Of a stretch of 64,000 bases of DNA, positions 32,942 through 42,692 are shown in pieces. The position numbers and the translations under genes are program-made. Numbering within the stretch: the first letter of the stretch is position 1; the number at the start of each line of letters is the position of its first letter. Under the pieces are notes generated by a model. The model had not been told where the DNA came from. It searched no databases and worked only from the letters and a program-made list of their open reading frames with translations. The DNA is from TMP-86 sp044226865 (GTDB lineage: Bacteria; Pseudomonadota; Gammaproteobacteria; Steroidobacterales; Steroidobacteraceae): positions 99,109-163,108 of the forward strand of contig JBGAGE010000013.1 of NCBI GenBank assembly GCA_044226865.1. Reading direction: 5' to 3'.

Positions 32942-32961
32942 AAAAAAGTAATTGCTTTTTT
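32942..32961. promoter_or_regulatory. Candidate TetR operator, palindrome 1
   Basis: A 20-bp palindrome (A6 GTAATTGC T6, one mismatch) between the divergent TetR and TonB-receptor genes. Confidence 0.5.
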
Positions 32962-32964
32962 CAA

Positions 32965-32986
32965 AAAAAAAGAACATTCTTTTTTT
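32965..32986. promoter_or_regulatory. Candidate TetR operator, palindrome 2
   Basis: A perfect 22-bp palindrome: AAAAAAAGAA (32965-32974), CA, TTCTTTTTTT (32977-32986). It lies 3 bp after palindrome 1. Both together could bind two regulator dimers and overlap the receptor promoter. Confidence 0.55.
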
Positions 32987-33038
32987 ACCAATTGATCATG
33001 CGGCATCGCACAACGCGAAAATCAACAAGGGGATGATG

Positions 33039-35270
33039 ATGAGCAAGCACCGTCCAGATGGCCTTTCCCTCACAGCACTTCGTCGCGGACTTCCGATTGC
33101 GATTGCACTTGGAGCGGCCATTGTCCCAGCGGTTGGAACGCGTGCCGCAGAGGCGGGCCGGGCCCAGCCAGCCGAAGCCGGCGCGCTGGAGGAGATCGTC
33201 GTCACCGCGACTCGAAGGGCCGAGTCGATTCACGACGTACCGATGAGCATTTCCGCCGTATCGCAGGCGGATCTGGAGCGCTCCGGAGCCACGCGGGCCT
33301 CTGACATCGTGCGCATGGTTCCGGGCGTTGCGTACACAGAAAATTCGGTGGGGCAGGCTGTTTTGGCGATCCGCGGCATCCAGACCAGTGCCGTCACCGG
33401 CAACGTCCAGCAACCGGTGGCAATCTACTATGATGACGTCCCGGTCCTGGATCTCACCATTCCCTGGACTGTCCCTCAGCTGCATTTGTTCGATGTCAAT
33501 CGCGTGGAAGTTTTGCGCGGACCGCAAGGCACTCTATTCGGCGCCGGCGCTCTAAGCGGCGCACTGCGGGTCATTACCAACAAACCGGATTTGTCTGGCT
33601 TCCACGCCGCGGCTGAAGCTACCGCGTCCTCGACGAAGGGCGGTGGCACCGGCTACGCGGGCAATCTGATGGTGAACATACCGTTGGTGCAAGACAAGCT
33701 CGCCTTGCGAGTGGTGGGCTTTACTGACTACACGGCCGGCTGGATTGATAACCCCACTCTTGATGAGCGTCGGGCTAATCGTGCTCGTGTGTCTGGCGGG
33801 CGAATCGCGGCAAAGTGGGTGCCCATCAGCTATCTGGAGTTCGTCGCGACGGTATCCCAGGAGCGCACTCGTCCACACGATTCAAGTTACGTGCCCTATG
33901 GCAGCAATGGCGATATCGCCAACAACAGAGTCAGGAACTTCAACACCGACGACTCGAAGATCTTCAATCTGAACGGAACGTATACGATGCCTTGGGGGTC
34001 GCTGACCTCGTCCACGAGCTACATCCGCCGTACGGCGGATTCATCGTTGGATTTCAGCGGCACAGCGGCACTGATCACGGGTTTGACGACGATTGCGCCG
34101 ATCATTGATGAATTCCGCACCAGTGACTTTCTACAGGAGATCCGGCTCGCGTCTAACCAAAATCAGCGCTTCAAGTGGCTGATCGGTGGTTTCATCGAGA
34201 ACTATCACTTCAACCTTTGCGAAAACATCATTCAAGAGGGTGCCGGCGCCGCCTTCGGCAGCCTGGGCTACCCGACGGATTACCTGGAATCAATCTGTAT
34301 CCGGACGGGCATCACCGACCAAGCCGGCTTCGCAGAAGTCTCCTATGACTTGTCGCCGGGGTTCGCACTCACGGTGGGTGGGCGTTATAGCCGTTATAAG
34401 ATCCATACCCGCCAGGATGGCGCGCTGAACGGGCCTGATCTATTCGATGGTCCCCCTTCCGTCACTCTGCGCTCAGCCAAGAACAGCGCGGTCACTCCGA
34501 AGGTTAGCCTGTCGTATAAACCCAATGACGATGTAATGGTCTACGCATTGGCCAACAAGGGCTTCCGTACCGGTAATTCAAATCTTGTCCCACCCATCGA
34601 TCCGTTCACTGGGATTTCGCTGCCTCAATCGTACGATCCCGATGCACTCTGGAATTACGAGGTCGGCGCCAAGGTGGCATTCTTCGACCGGCGGCTGCGC
34701 ATCGACGCTGACGTGTTCTACATCGACTGGAAGAAGCTTCAGTTGCAGGTGAGAGCTCCGGTCAGCGGGTTTCCGTATACGGACAACGCGGGAACGGCCA
34801 AATCGCAGGGTATTGAGTTGCAGATCGTTGGCAAGCCGACTCAGGCGACGGAAGTCGGCGGCTCGTTCGCCTACACCGACGCAAAGTTGAAATCCGTCAG
34901 CCCCGGAGTGGCGGCCCAGGTTGGCGATCAGCTTCCCGGATCAGCGCCTTTCACCGCTTACGCATACGGTCAGTACGATTTCCCGGTATCTGGTAGCGCC
35001 GATATGAGCCTGCGCGCCGATTACTCCTATACGGGCAAGGAGTTCAGCGAGCTGAACAACAAAGGAAATCCCAATGCGATTCGCTACGGAAAGTACTCGG
35101 CGATTGGTGCGCAAGCCTCTCTCCATATGGGTCGATATGAAATCGCGCTGTATGTTCGCAATTTGGCGGATAGCCGGAAGCGGGTCTCTGCCCGAAAGAT
35201 GTTCCCGGACGTCATGGAGGTCTTGCAGGCGCCCCGGACCGTGGGTCTGACGTTCCGAGCGGCTTGGTAA
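33039..35270 (+). CDS. TonB-dependent outer-membrane receptor
   Basis: Energised importer of a large or poorly permeating substrate. It has a signal peptide (LPIAIALGAAIVPAVGTRA), a TonB-box region LEEIVVTATRRAESIHDVP, a plug domain with VEVLRGPQGTLFGAGALSG, and a 22-strand barrel ending in a C-terminal aromatic (TFRAAW). About 743 residues. Three consecutive ATG codons precede SKHRPD; the third (33039) is best spaced from AAGGGG. The receptor heads a catabolic operon, so its cargo is probably the growth substrate and not iron. Confidence 0.9.
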   Translation: MSKHRPDGLSLTALRRGLPIAIALGAAIVPAVGTRAAEAGRAQPAEAGALEEIVVTATRRAESIHDVPMSISAVSQADLERSGATRASDIVRMVPGVAYTENSVGQAVLAIRGIQTSAVTGNVQQPVAIYYDDVPVLDLTIPWTVPQLHLFDVNRVEVLRGPQGTLFGAGALSGALRVITNKPDLSGFHAAAEATASSTKGGGTGYAGNLMVNIPLVQDKLALRVVGFTDYTAGWIDNPTLDERRANRARVSGGRIAAKWVPISYLEFVATVSQERTRPHDSSYVPYGSNGDIANNRVRNFNTDDSKIFNLNGTYTMPWGSLTSSTSYIRRTADSSLDFSGTAALITGLTTIAPIIDEFRTSDFLQEIRLASNQNQRFKWLIGGFIENYHFNLCENIIQEGAGAAFGSLGYPTDYLESICIRTGITDQAGFAEVSYDLSPGFALTVGGRYSRYKIHTRQDGALNGPDLFDGPPSVTLRSAKNSAVTPKVSLSYKPNDDVMVYALANKGFRTGNSNLVPPIDPFTGISLPQSYDPDALWNYEVGAKVAFFDRRLRIDADVFYIDWKKLQLQVRAPVSGFPYTDNAGTAKSQGIELQIVGKPTQATEVGGSFAYTDAKLKSVSPGVAAQVGDQLPGSAPFTAYAYGQYDFPVSGSADMSLRADYSYTGKEFSELNNKGNPNAIRYGKYSAIGAQASLHMGRYEIALYVRNLADSRKRVSARKMFPDVMEVLQAPRTVGLTFRAAW

Positions 35271-35295
35271 GCTCTGGGCCGCGCGGGAGTGCTGT

Positions 35296-36525
35296 ATGTC
35301 TGAAGCATGGATCATCGATGCTGCGCGAACGCCGCGGGGGATTGGAAAGCCGGTTGTCGGCGCACTGTCAGGGGTGCACCCGCAACGGATTCTGTCTACG
35401 GTGCTCAAGGCACTTGAAACGCGTAGCGGGTTGAACACCCGTGATATCGACGATGTGATCGTCGGTTGCTTCTCGCAGACGCTCCAGCAAGGGGGCTGCA
35501 TTGCGCGACAGGCGGTGCTCGACGCCGGCTGGGGTGATGAGCCACCGGGATTCACCGTCAACCGCTATTGCGGGTCGGGTCTGACCGCTGTGAATCTCGG
35601 CGTCATGGGCATTTGGTCGGGCGTTCAGAGCCTGGTGATCGCAGGCGGCGTTGAGCAGATGTCCGGCGTCCCGTCGGTCACGGCGCCGACGCTGTTCGAC
35701 TGCGGAAACAGCCATCTCCGAGCCCTGCACGCACAAACCCACCAGGGCATCTGTGCTGACCTCGTCGCTACGCTTGAAGGAATCACGCGGGATCAGCTCG
35801 ACGGCTTTGCCTTGAAGAGTCAACAGCGTGCGGCTGCCGCGATTTCCCAGGGGGCGTTCTCTCGCAGTACGGTGCCCGTTTTTAAGGACGATGGCACCCT
35901 AGCTCTCGACAAGGAAGAGTACCCGCGCCCCGGCACGACTTTGGAGAGATTGTCGACGCTAAAGCCGGCCTTCGAAGCCATGATGGACTTTGCGTTGAAT
36001 GAAGCCCGTCTCACTTATCGGCAGTTGCTGGAGCGGGATTACCGCGACGTCAAGCTCTCCCACGTCCACCACGGTGGGAATTCGGCGGGAATCGTCGACG
36101 GGGCGGCAGCGGTGGTGATGGCCTCGCCGGAGTATGCGCGAGCGAACGGTCTGAAACCGCGCGCACGAATCCGCGCCATTGCAACGACGGGTGGCTCTCC
36201 GGAACTGATGCTGAATGCGCCTGCGAGCGCCGCTCGCAAGGCGCTGCAATCCGCGGGCATGACCATGAACAATATTGATCTGGTTGAGATCAATGAGGCG
36301 TTCGCGGTGGTTCCCTTGAAATTCATGCGCGAGTTGGATCTCGACCATGCCAAGGTAAATACAGTCGGCGGCGCCATTGCGTTGGGGCATCCCATCGGAG
36401 CCACTGGCGCCATCCTGGTCGGAACCTTGCTGGATGAGTTGGAGCGGCGCGATCTGACCACGGGGCTGGTGACTCTGTGCACCGGCGGCGGCATGGCGCC
36501 ATGCGCCATTATCGAGCGGTTCTGA
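35296..36525 (+). CDS. Acetyl-CoA acetyltransferase (thiolase)
   Basis: Degradative thiolase: cleaves 3-oxoacyl-CoA with CoA. The 409-residue protein has acyl-accepting Cys 92 in NRYCGSGLTAVN, active-site His in ALGHPIGATGA and the second Cys in LCTGGGMAPC. All key residues are present. It lies 25 bp after the receptor gene and forms the final step of a beta-oxidation-like route with the ligase and SDR of the same operon. Confidence 0.92.
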   Translation: MSEAWIIDAARTPRGIGKPVVGALSGVHPQRILSTVLKALETRSGLNTRDIDDVIVGCFSQTLQQGGCIARQAVLDAGWGDEPPGFTVNRYCGSGLTAVNLGVMGIWSGVQSLVIAGGVEQMSGVPSVTAPTLFDCGNSHLRALHAQTHQGICADLVATLEGITRDQLDGFALKSQQRAAAAISQGAFSRSTVPVFKDDGTLALDKEEYPRPGTTLERLSTLKPAFEAMMDFALNEARLTYRQLLERDYRDVKLSHVHHGGNSAGIVDGAAAVVMASPEYARANGLKPRARIRAIATTGGSPELMLNAPASAARKALQSAGMTMNNIDLVEINEAFAVVPLKFMRELDLDHAKVNTVGGAIALGHPIGATGAILVGTLLDELERRDLTTGLVTLCTGGGMAPCAIIERF

Positions 36526-36567
36526 GGCGAGCGGAACCGACAACCAACTCCAGTAGAGGGCTAAGTG

Positions 36568-37653
36568 ATGTCCAGTTCGTTCAGCGACACCTATGTGAAG
36601 GCGCGCGAGAAGTTTCTCGCTCTCGTCTCGGCACGCAAGGCAAAGCTTGTATCCGAGATCCATCCCACTGCGCGAGGTGTGCAGGGCGAGGAGTTGGCAA
36701 TGGACTTTGCCGTGTTTGGCGATCCCGACGCCGAAAAGACCTTCATGCTGGTCTCGGGGACCCATGGGCAGGAAGGGTATTTAGGATCTGCACTGCAGGT
36801 CGAGTTTCTCGGAGATCTGCAGATCCCTGACGGAGTGAACGTCTTGGCGCTGCACGCCCTGAATCCTTGGGGATTTTCGCATCTGTCACGAACGGATGAA
36901 ACCAACATCGATGTCAATCGGAATTTTACCGACTACGGCGTGCCGTATCCCCAGGACGAGCTGTATCCGACGCTGTTTCGCGCGATGTGTCCCGATGATT
37001 GGACCGCGGAGACCATCGATTGGAGCGGAGTACGAGAGCAACTGGCGCGTGACTTTGGCGTCAAGCGCATGGTCACTGCGATCGGAGGTGGGCAGATTGT
37101 CGAGCCGACTGCTATGAACTATGTGGGCAAAGGACCGTCTTGGTCTCGGATCACCGTGGAGAAGCACCTGCCGAGGCTATTGGAGAAGACACGGAAGGCG
37201 GGGTTCATCGAATGGCACACCGGCCTGGGGAAATTCGGCGAATTGAGCCATATCTGCTTGATGGCGCCCGGGTCACCCATTTACGAACGCGTGTATTCGT
37301 GGCTAGGCCAAGAGGCGCGAACAAGCTGGTCGGATTCCATGGATTTCACCGGCGGGGTCACGCCCGACTACCGCGGATGGTTTTCCGCCTGGCTGCCGAG
37401 CTTCTTGCCTCAAATCGAGTGGGCAGGATTGGTGGTGGAGGTTGGGACCTACGATGTAATTTCGGTGGTCGATGCGCTTCGCATGGACCGATGGCTCAAG
37501 TTCGGACGCGGCAAGTCGGATTTCTCACGCGATGAAGTTCGTAAGACCATGATGGAGCGGCTCTTTCCGGTTGCGCCGGAGTGGCGAGCGGCGGCTCTTC
37601 GAAATGGGCTGGATGCGCAGACGCGCATGTTCAAGGGCGTTCAACAATGGTGA
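36568..37653 (+). CDS. DUF2817 (M14-like) metallopeptidase or amidase
   Basis: A 361-residue protein of the DUF2817 family, related to zinc carboxypeptidases. The Zn-binding segment is SGTHGQEGYLGS (His and Glu), followed by ETNIDVNRNF and a later EWHTGLGKFG that supplies the third ligand and catalytic region. It probably hydrolyses a peptide or amide bond in the imported substrate. AGAGGG precedes the ATG at 36568. The 3' end overlaps the OB-fold gene. Confidence 0.78.
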   Translation: MSSSFSDTYVKAREKFLALVSARKAKLVSEIHPTARGVQGEELAMDFAVFGDPDAEKTFMLVSGTHGQEGYLGSALQVEFLGDLQIPDGVNVLALHALNPWGFSHLSRTDETNIDVNRNFTDYGVPYPQDELYPTLFRAMCPDDWTAETIDWSGVREQLARDFGVKRMVTAIGGGQIVEPTAMNYVGKGPSWSRITVEKHLPRLLEKTRKAGFIEWHTGLGKFGELSHICLMAPGSPIYERVYSWLGQEARTSWSDSMDFTGGVTPDYRGWFSAWLPSFLPQIEWAGLVVEVGTYDVISVVDALRMDRWLKFGRGKSDFSRDEVRKTMMERLFPVAPEWRAAALRNGLDAQTRMFKGVQQW

Positions 37654-38072
37654 GCCCTCGCCCAATTGCGGCCGTGCCATATGTCGTGGTCGAAGACGGC
37701 GGGGATCATTATTTGGTGGGCAGCCGATGTGGACAGTGCGGCGCCACCCTGCTGGGCGAGCGGATGGCTTGCGCAGCCTGCGGCAGCGGCAACTCGATGT
37801 CGACGGTTAGATTGGCGGGTACCGGACGTATACGGACTTGTTCAGTGGTAAGCCGCAGCTACCCGGGCATTCCGGTGCCGTTCGTAGCCGCCGTGGTTCA
37901 GATCGACGGCGGCGGCGTCGTTCGGGGCACGATGCGTGACGCTAAAACCGACGTGCCCGGACCGATAATCGGCACGCCAGTGCGAATCTGCATCGAGGAC
38001 ACGGGCCAGCGTGATCCTGCCGGCCGTCCATTTTACTCCCACGTCTTCCGACCCGTGAAGGTCCCGGCATGA
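37647..38072 (+). CDS. Zinc-ribbon/OB-fold protein (DUF35 type), thiolase partner
   Basis: 141 residues with a zinc ribbon (CGQCGATL, CAACGSG) and an OB-fold (GRIRTCSVVSRSYPGIPVPFVAAVVQIDGG). DUF35 proteins form complexes with thiolase-like or CoA-ester enzymes encoded next to them; here the thiolase-like gene follows with an ATGA overlap. The ATG at 37647 overlaps the DUF2817 stop. Confidence 0.85.
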   Translation: MVSPRPIAAVPYVVVEDGGDHYLVGSRCGQCGATLLGERMACAACGSGNSMSTVRLAGTGRIRTCSVVSRSYPGIPVPFVAAVVQIDGGGVVRGTMRDAKTDVPGPIIGTPVRICIEDTGQRDPAGRPFYSHVFRPVKVPA

Positions 38073-39223
38073 GCAAAGCTCTGATCGTCGGCATCGACAT
38101 GATTCCCTTCCGGCGCTACCCCGACCGGTCGATCGATCAGCTGGGGGCCGAGGCCGCGCTCCTTGCGTTGGCCGACGCGGGCCTGAGCGTGCACGACATA
38201 CAGGCGTTCTATTGTGGCAGCGCGTTGCAGGCGATTGCCTTCGTAGGACAACGCATTCTGCGACAGATCGGCGAGTGCGGGATCCCGGTGCTCAACATCG
38301 CCAATGGCTGTGCAACGGGCGCATCCGCATTCCGCGAGGCAGTACTAGCCGTGGAGAGCGGGCAACACGAGGTTGCGCTCGCTGTCGGCGTCGAGAAAAT
38401 GGACCGCGGACTCATTCCCATGCCGGGGCGGCCGATGGGCTTTCAGGAGGAGGGCGCGATCGGAACGCTGACGACGCCTTCGATGTTTTCGCAACCCGGA
38501 TTGATGCATAGCGCGAAATATGGCACCACGTTTGAGCAATTCGCGAAAGTGGCGGTCAAGAACCACCGTCACGCCGTCCTCAACGACAAGGCTTATGTCC
38601 GCCGGGAGACGCCACTCGAGGAAGTCTTGGCCTCGGAGATGATCGCCTATCCCAACACCAAGCTTATGTGTTCGATCAACATCGATGGTGGTGCGGCGGC
38701 GGTCGTCGCCAGCGAAGCCTATGCGCGTAAGCGTGGGCTCCTGGGCCACGCCGTGCGAGTCCGTACTGCAGCGTCGCTGAGTAGCGTCTACACCGACATC
38801 GAAGATGGGCTGACGGACTTCAACGAAGTGACCCGTGTAACTGCCCAGCGTGCCTTCGAATCGGCTGGCGTCGGGGTGGCTGACCTCGATCTCGTCGAAC
38901 TGCATGATTGCTTTGCCACGGCGGAGCTCCTGCACTACGAGAACCTTGGGCTTTGTGATGTGGGCAAAGCAGGGGCCTTGATCGACAGCGGTGAGACGGC
39001 GCACGGTGGGAGGATCCCTGTCAATGTGTCGGGCGGACTGCTGTCGAAGGGACACCCGTTGGGCGCGACAGGTATTGCCGGCATCTACGAGGTCTGCCTT
39101 CATCTACGAGACCGAGCGGGAGCGCGGCAGGTCGATGGCGCTCGCTTGGGACTGGCTCATGTCGTCGGTGGGGCGGTCGACTTTGGTTCCGCCTGCGCCG
39201 TTCATATCCTGGAGCGCGTGTGA
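38069..39223 (+). CDS. SCP2/thiolase-like protein, OB-fold partner
   Basis: A 384-residue thiolase-fold protein of the lipid-transfer/SCP2-type group that pairs with DUF35 proteins. A nucleophile-position Cys 81 lies in NIANGCATGASAF and a His in SKGHPLGATGIAG, so it could be active as a thiolase, a retro-Claisen or an aldol-type enzyme. It differs in sequence from the first thiolase at 35.3 kb, so two non-redundant C-C bond steps are likely. It overlaps both neighbours. Confidence 0.82.
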   Translation: MSKALIVGIDMIPFRRYPDRSIDQLGAEAALLALADAGLSVHDIQAFYCGSALQAIAFVGQRILRQIGECGIPVLNIANGCATGASAFREAVLAVESGQHEVALAVGVEKMDRGLIPMPGRPMGFQEEGAIGTLTTPSMFSQPGLMHSAKYGTTFEQFAKVAVKNHRHAVLNDKAYVRRETPLEEVLASEMIAYPNTKLMCSINIDGGAAAVVASEAYARKRGLLGHAVRVRTAASLSSVYTDIEDGLTDFNEVTRVTAQRAFESAGVGVADLDLVELHDCFATAELLHYENLGLCDVGKAGALIDSGETAHGGRIPVNVSGGLLSKGHPLGATGIAGIYEVCLHLRDRAGARQVDGARLGLAHVVGGAVDFGSACAVHILERV

Positions 39224-40827
39224 CAGTGCCGGTCCGCGCATTGGAGGTCGCCCATGCCCATTCATCCGGCCGGTCCTTCACGCATTTGAATGACCTGCTG
39301 GTTCAGGCACTGAGAGCCCATCGTGAGGCAGTCCTTCTTTACTCGGCAGAAGGGCGACCGTTCACGGGCGGTGAGATCGAGGCGGAAGTGGCTTGCTACC
39401 AGGCGACCCTCGAACAATTGGGCGTGGGGCTCGGTGTCCGCGTAGCGCTTCTGGCAGGCAACGGCGTGGAGGTGCTGTTCATTCAGCAGGCGATCGGGCT
39501 GCTCGGCGGTGTTTTTACGCCGCTTCATCCGCTTGGATCACCTACAGATTTCGCGTATATGCTGGCGGATTCGGGTGTCGCCATCGTGATCGTAGACAAG
39601 GCCCGTGAGCTGGAAATCACGAAAGCAGTGGAGTTGTCCGGGGGCGTCGCGCGCATTCTGACATTGGGCGGCGCCGATGAGCGCGATCTGGTCCTGCGTG
39701 CCAAACAGCAGTGCTGCGATACCATAGTCGTGCGTCCGATCGATCCCGAAGCCATCTGCCGAATCATCTACACGGGTGGTACGACGGGGGTGTCGAAGGC
39801 GGCACAGGCCAGTTATCGCGCAATGTCTACCATGTACGGTATTGAGTTGACGGAATGGCAATGGCCTGATCAGATCCGCCAGCTGTTGGTCGCGCCGCTG
39901 AGTCATTCAGGCGCAGTATGCTTCATCCCCACCATAGTTCGGGGAGGATGCCTGTACGTCGAGAAGGGATTCGATGTGGTTCGCGTGCTGAGCGCCATCG
40001 AATGTCATCGCATCACCTGCATGCTGATGGTGCCGACGATGATCGGCGCGATTCTGGATCATCCGCGCCTGCATGAATTCGACGTATCGAGCCTCGAGAC
40101 CGTTTTCTACGGCGCCTCGCCGATATCGCCCGCACGACTCAAGGCGGCGATTGCGCATTTCGGACCAATTTTCTTCCAGTTCTATGGCCAAGCAGAGGCG
40201 ATTACCACGGTAACGGTGATGCGGCGAGAGGAACATGATGTTTCCTCGGAACGGAGATTAGCGTCGTGTGGCAGGCCGGTACCCGAGGCAGAAGTTAGAC
40301 TGATCGATTCCGACGGTCGCGACGTGCCGGAAGGTGAACCCGGAGAGCTGTGCGTGCGCGGCCCCCTGCTGATGAGTGGTTATCTGAACAAGCCGGAGGA
40401 AACTGCCGAAGCGCTGCGCGGCGGCTGGCTGCATACCGGCGATATTGCCGTGCGAGATTCCGATGGCTTTCTGCGCCTCGTCGATCGCGCCAAGGATATG
40501 GTGATCACGGGCGGCTTCAACGTCTATCCCCGCGCCGTCGAAGATGTCCTCGAGGCTCATCCGGCGGTGGCGAGCGCGAGTGTATTCGGCTTGCCGGACG
40601 ATCGCTGGGGCGAGATTGTCGTTGCAGCCGTTGTCCTGCGAGAGAAGAATGTACAGGTGCCCGAGTTGCTGGAGTTTGTCAGGGAGCGCAAAGGGCCGGT
40701 TCAAACGCCCAAGCGCATCGAATTCCTGGATCGCATCCCGCTGACTGCGGTGGGTAAGCCGGACAAAAAGGCATTGAGGCGTCAATTCTCGACACCCGCA
40801 CCGGTGCCGGTCCACAAAAGTCGTTGA
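39220..40827 (+). CDS. AMP-forming acyl-CoA synthetase
   Basis: Activates a carboxylic acid to its CoA ester. The 535-residue product has the P-loop IIYTGGTTGVSKAAQ near residue 184, the FYGQAEAITTVT adenylation motif, LHTGDIAVRDSDGF, and the C-terminal GKPDKKALR with the catalytic Lys. The GTG at 39220 overlaps the preceding stop. The substrate acid is not predictable from sequence; the operon suggests a medium or long acyl chain released by hydrolysis. Confidence 0.9.
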   Translation: MTVPVRALEVAHAHSSGRSFTHLNDLLVQALRAHREAVLLYSAEGRPFTGGEIEAEVACYQATLEQLGVGLGVRVALLAGNGVEVLFIQQAIGLLGGVFTPLHPLGSPTDFAYMLADSGVAIVIVDKARELEITKAVELSGGVARILTLGGADERDLVLRAKQQCCDTIVVRPIDPEAICRIIYTGGTTGVSKAAQASYRAMSTMYGIELTEWQWPDQIRQLLVAPLSHSGAVCFIPTIVRGGCLYVEKGFDVVRVLSAIECHRITCMLMVPTMIGAILDHPRLHEFDVSSLETVFYGASPISPARLKAAIAHFGPIFFQFYGQAEAITTVTVMRREEHDVSSERRLASCGRPVPEAEVRLIDSDGRDVPEGEPGELCVRGPLLMSGYLNKPEETAEALRGGWLHTGDIAVRDSDGFLRLVDRAKDMVITGGFNVYPRAVEDVLEAHPAVASASVFGLPDDRWGEIVVAAVVLREKNVQVPELLEFVRERKGPVQTPKRIEFLDRIPLTAVGKPDKKALRRQFSTPAPVPVHKSR

Positions 40828-40840
40828 AGGACGTGCAGTC

Positions 40841-41908
40841 GTGAACGATGAGAACCGCTATGAATCCTGTCCCGGCCCGCTGAGAAATTACCTGCTTGGG
40901 TTGATGACGGAGCGCGATATACCCGGCCTGCAAGTGGCGGTCGTGCGGGCTGGGAAAATCGAGATGCTGGACTCACTTGGATTCGCCAATCTCGAGCACC
41001 AGGTTCCCGCAACACGCAAGTCAATTTTCTCCATCAACTCCATGGCCAAAGCCTTCACCGGTCTTGCAGTGATGCAGCTTGTCGAGGACGGCCGGCTCGA
41101 TCTGTCGGCGCCCATTTCCGTCTATCTCGACGACTTGCCGGAAGGGTGGCGGGCGGTGACGGCGCGGCAACTGGCCACGCTGACTTCGGGAATCCCCGAG
41201 ATTATGGTTTACACGGCTGACAGTTCCGTTGCGCTCATCGGCGACGGTACCGAGAGCGGCGCGTGGCAGGCAGCCTACGCCTTGCCCATGGAGTTCCCGA
41301 CCGGAAAGGGCTATCGCTACACTCAGACCAACTATGCGCTTCTGGGAAAAATCATCGATCGACTGGCCGGAAAGCCGTTCACCCAGTTCATCGCTGAACG
41401 TCAGTTCTCCGTGGCGGGAATGCCCAGTACCCTGTATGGGAACGATCGAGAGATCCTGCGCGACCGTGCAAACACCTACATGTGCGTCAACGTCGAAGGA
41501 GAACCGACGGGACGGATGACCAACAGCCACATCAACTGGCCGTCTCTATTGCAGACTGCAGCAGGTCTGCACAGTACGGGAGAAGACTTGGCCAACTGGG
41601 TCATCGCCTTGCGGGGCGGCGCGCTTTTTAAGAAGCCATCGAGTATCGAAACGCTCTACACGCCGCTTGTCCAATACGACGACAAGCCCGGTGTTTGGGG
41701 GATTGGGTGGCTCGTCGGCCGCAGCTTCGCAGGTCGTCTGCCGGCGCCGGCGGGAGGTGCCAAGGCGCAGGTCGTTCTGTATCCCAATGGACTTGCCGTT
41801 GTGCTCTTGACCAACCTGATTGGAGCTTTTCCGGAGCAGTTGGCGGCGGTGACTCCAAGCGAAATAGACCTGTCTTTCATCGATCCCATCGCCAGGCACT
41901 ATTGCTGA
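40841..41908 (+). CDS. Serine hydrolase of beta-lactamase class C fold
   Basis: 355 residues with the S-x-x-K motif SMAK (Ser 67, Lys 70) and a YTQTNYALLG segment where the usual Y-x-N reads Y-T-Q. No obvious signal peptide, so probably cytoplasmic, unlike drug-resistance beta-lactamases. Such proteins are often esterases or D-aminopeptidases. With two peptidases in the operon, an amide or ester hydrolase role is likely. The start is GTG with AAGGA upstream. Confidence 0.82.
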   Translation: MNDENRYESCPGPLRNYLLGLMTERDIPGLQVAVVRAGKIEMLDSLGFANLEHQVPATRKSIFSINSMAKAFTGLAVMQLVEDGRLDLSAPISVYLDDLPEGWRAVTARQLATLTSGIPEIMVYTADSSVALIGDGTESGAWQAAYALPMEFPTGKGYRYTQTNYALLGKIIDRLAGKPFTQFIAERQFSVAGMPSTLYGNDREILRDRANTYMCVNVEGEPTGRMTNSHINWPSLLQTAAGLHSTGEDLANWVIALRGGALFKKPSSIETLYTPLVQYDDKPGVWGIGWLVGRSFAGRLPAPAGGAKAQVVLYPNGLAVVLLTNLIGAFPEQLAAVTPSEIDLSFIDPIARHYC

Positions 41909-41930
41909 TCTTTCGCGGAGGCATACCAAG

Positions 41931-42692
41931 ATGCAATTTAAGGGAGTGAGCGCCATCGTTACGGGGGGAGCCTCCGGTCTGGGCGCGGCCACGGTTCGCA
42001 TGCTGGCGGAGCAGGGCGCCAAAGTTGCCGTGTTCGACCTCAACGAGCCTGTCGGCCGGACGCTTGCGCAGGAAATCGGCGGATTTTTCTATAAGGTGAA
42101 TGTCAGCGATGATGCCAGCGTGGCGGAAGGACTGGCTCAGGCGGAGCATCAGCACGGTATTGCCCGCGTCCTGGTGAACTGTGCGGGGGTTTCCTGCGCG
42201 GTAAAGACGGTGGGCAGAGAACATGTCCCGCACCCGCTGGAATCCTATCGGCGTACGATCGAGGTCAACCTCATCGGCACGTTCAACATGATTTCAAAAT
42301 TTGCTGCCCGACTTTCGGCATGGAAGACGGAAGAAGAAGAGCGCGGTGTCATCGTCAATACCGCCTCCGTGGCCGCTTTTGATGGCCAGATTGGACAGGC
42401 GGCTTACGCATCCAGCAAGGGTGGCGTCGTGGGGATGACACTTCCCGTTGCGCGCGACCTAGCGGAGCATCGGATCCGCGTGATGACGATCGCGCCGGGG
42501 ATTTTCATCACTCCGATGCTGATGGGCCTTGCCCAAGAGGTCCAGGACTCGCTGGGAAAACAGGTGCCACATCCCCGCCGGCTCGGACTTCCCAAAGAGT
42601 TCGCGCAACTCGTCGGATCGATCATCGCCAACCCGATGCTCAACGGTGAGGTGATCCGGCTAGATGGCGCGATTCGGATGGCGCCTCGTTAG
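41931..42692 (+). CDS. SDR-family 3-hydroxyacyl-CoA dehydrogenase
   Basis: The 253-residue short-chain dehydrogenase has TGGASGLG at residues 11-18, the NCAGVS segment and a YASSK catalytic motif near 163. The overall sequence resembles the type 2 3-hydroxyacyl-CoA dehydrogenase (HSD17B10) group, including RVMTIAPGIFITPML. It would oxidise a 3-hydroxyacyl-CoA ahead of thiolytic cleavage. The next gene starts immediately after its stop. Confidence 0.88.
   Translation: MQFKGVSAIVTGGASGLGAATVRMLAEQGAKVAVFDLNEPVGRTLAQEIGGFFYKVNVSDDASVAEGLAQAEHQHGIARVLVNCAGVSCAVKTVGREHVPHPLESYRRTIEVNLIGTFNMISKFAARLSAWKTEEEERGVIVNTASVAAFDGQIGQAAYASSKGGVVGMTLPVARDLAEHRIRVMTIAPGIFITPMLMGLAQEVQDSLGKQVPHPRRLGLPKEFAQLVGSIIANPMLNGEVIRLDGAIRMAPR

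Noticed and set aside
40841..41908. Antibiotic-resistance beta-lactamase
   Set aside because: No signal peptide is visible, the Y-x-N motif is altered and the gene is embedded in a catabolic operon. A hydrolase role is more likely.
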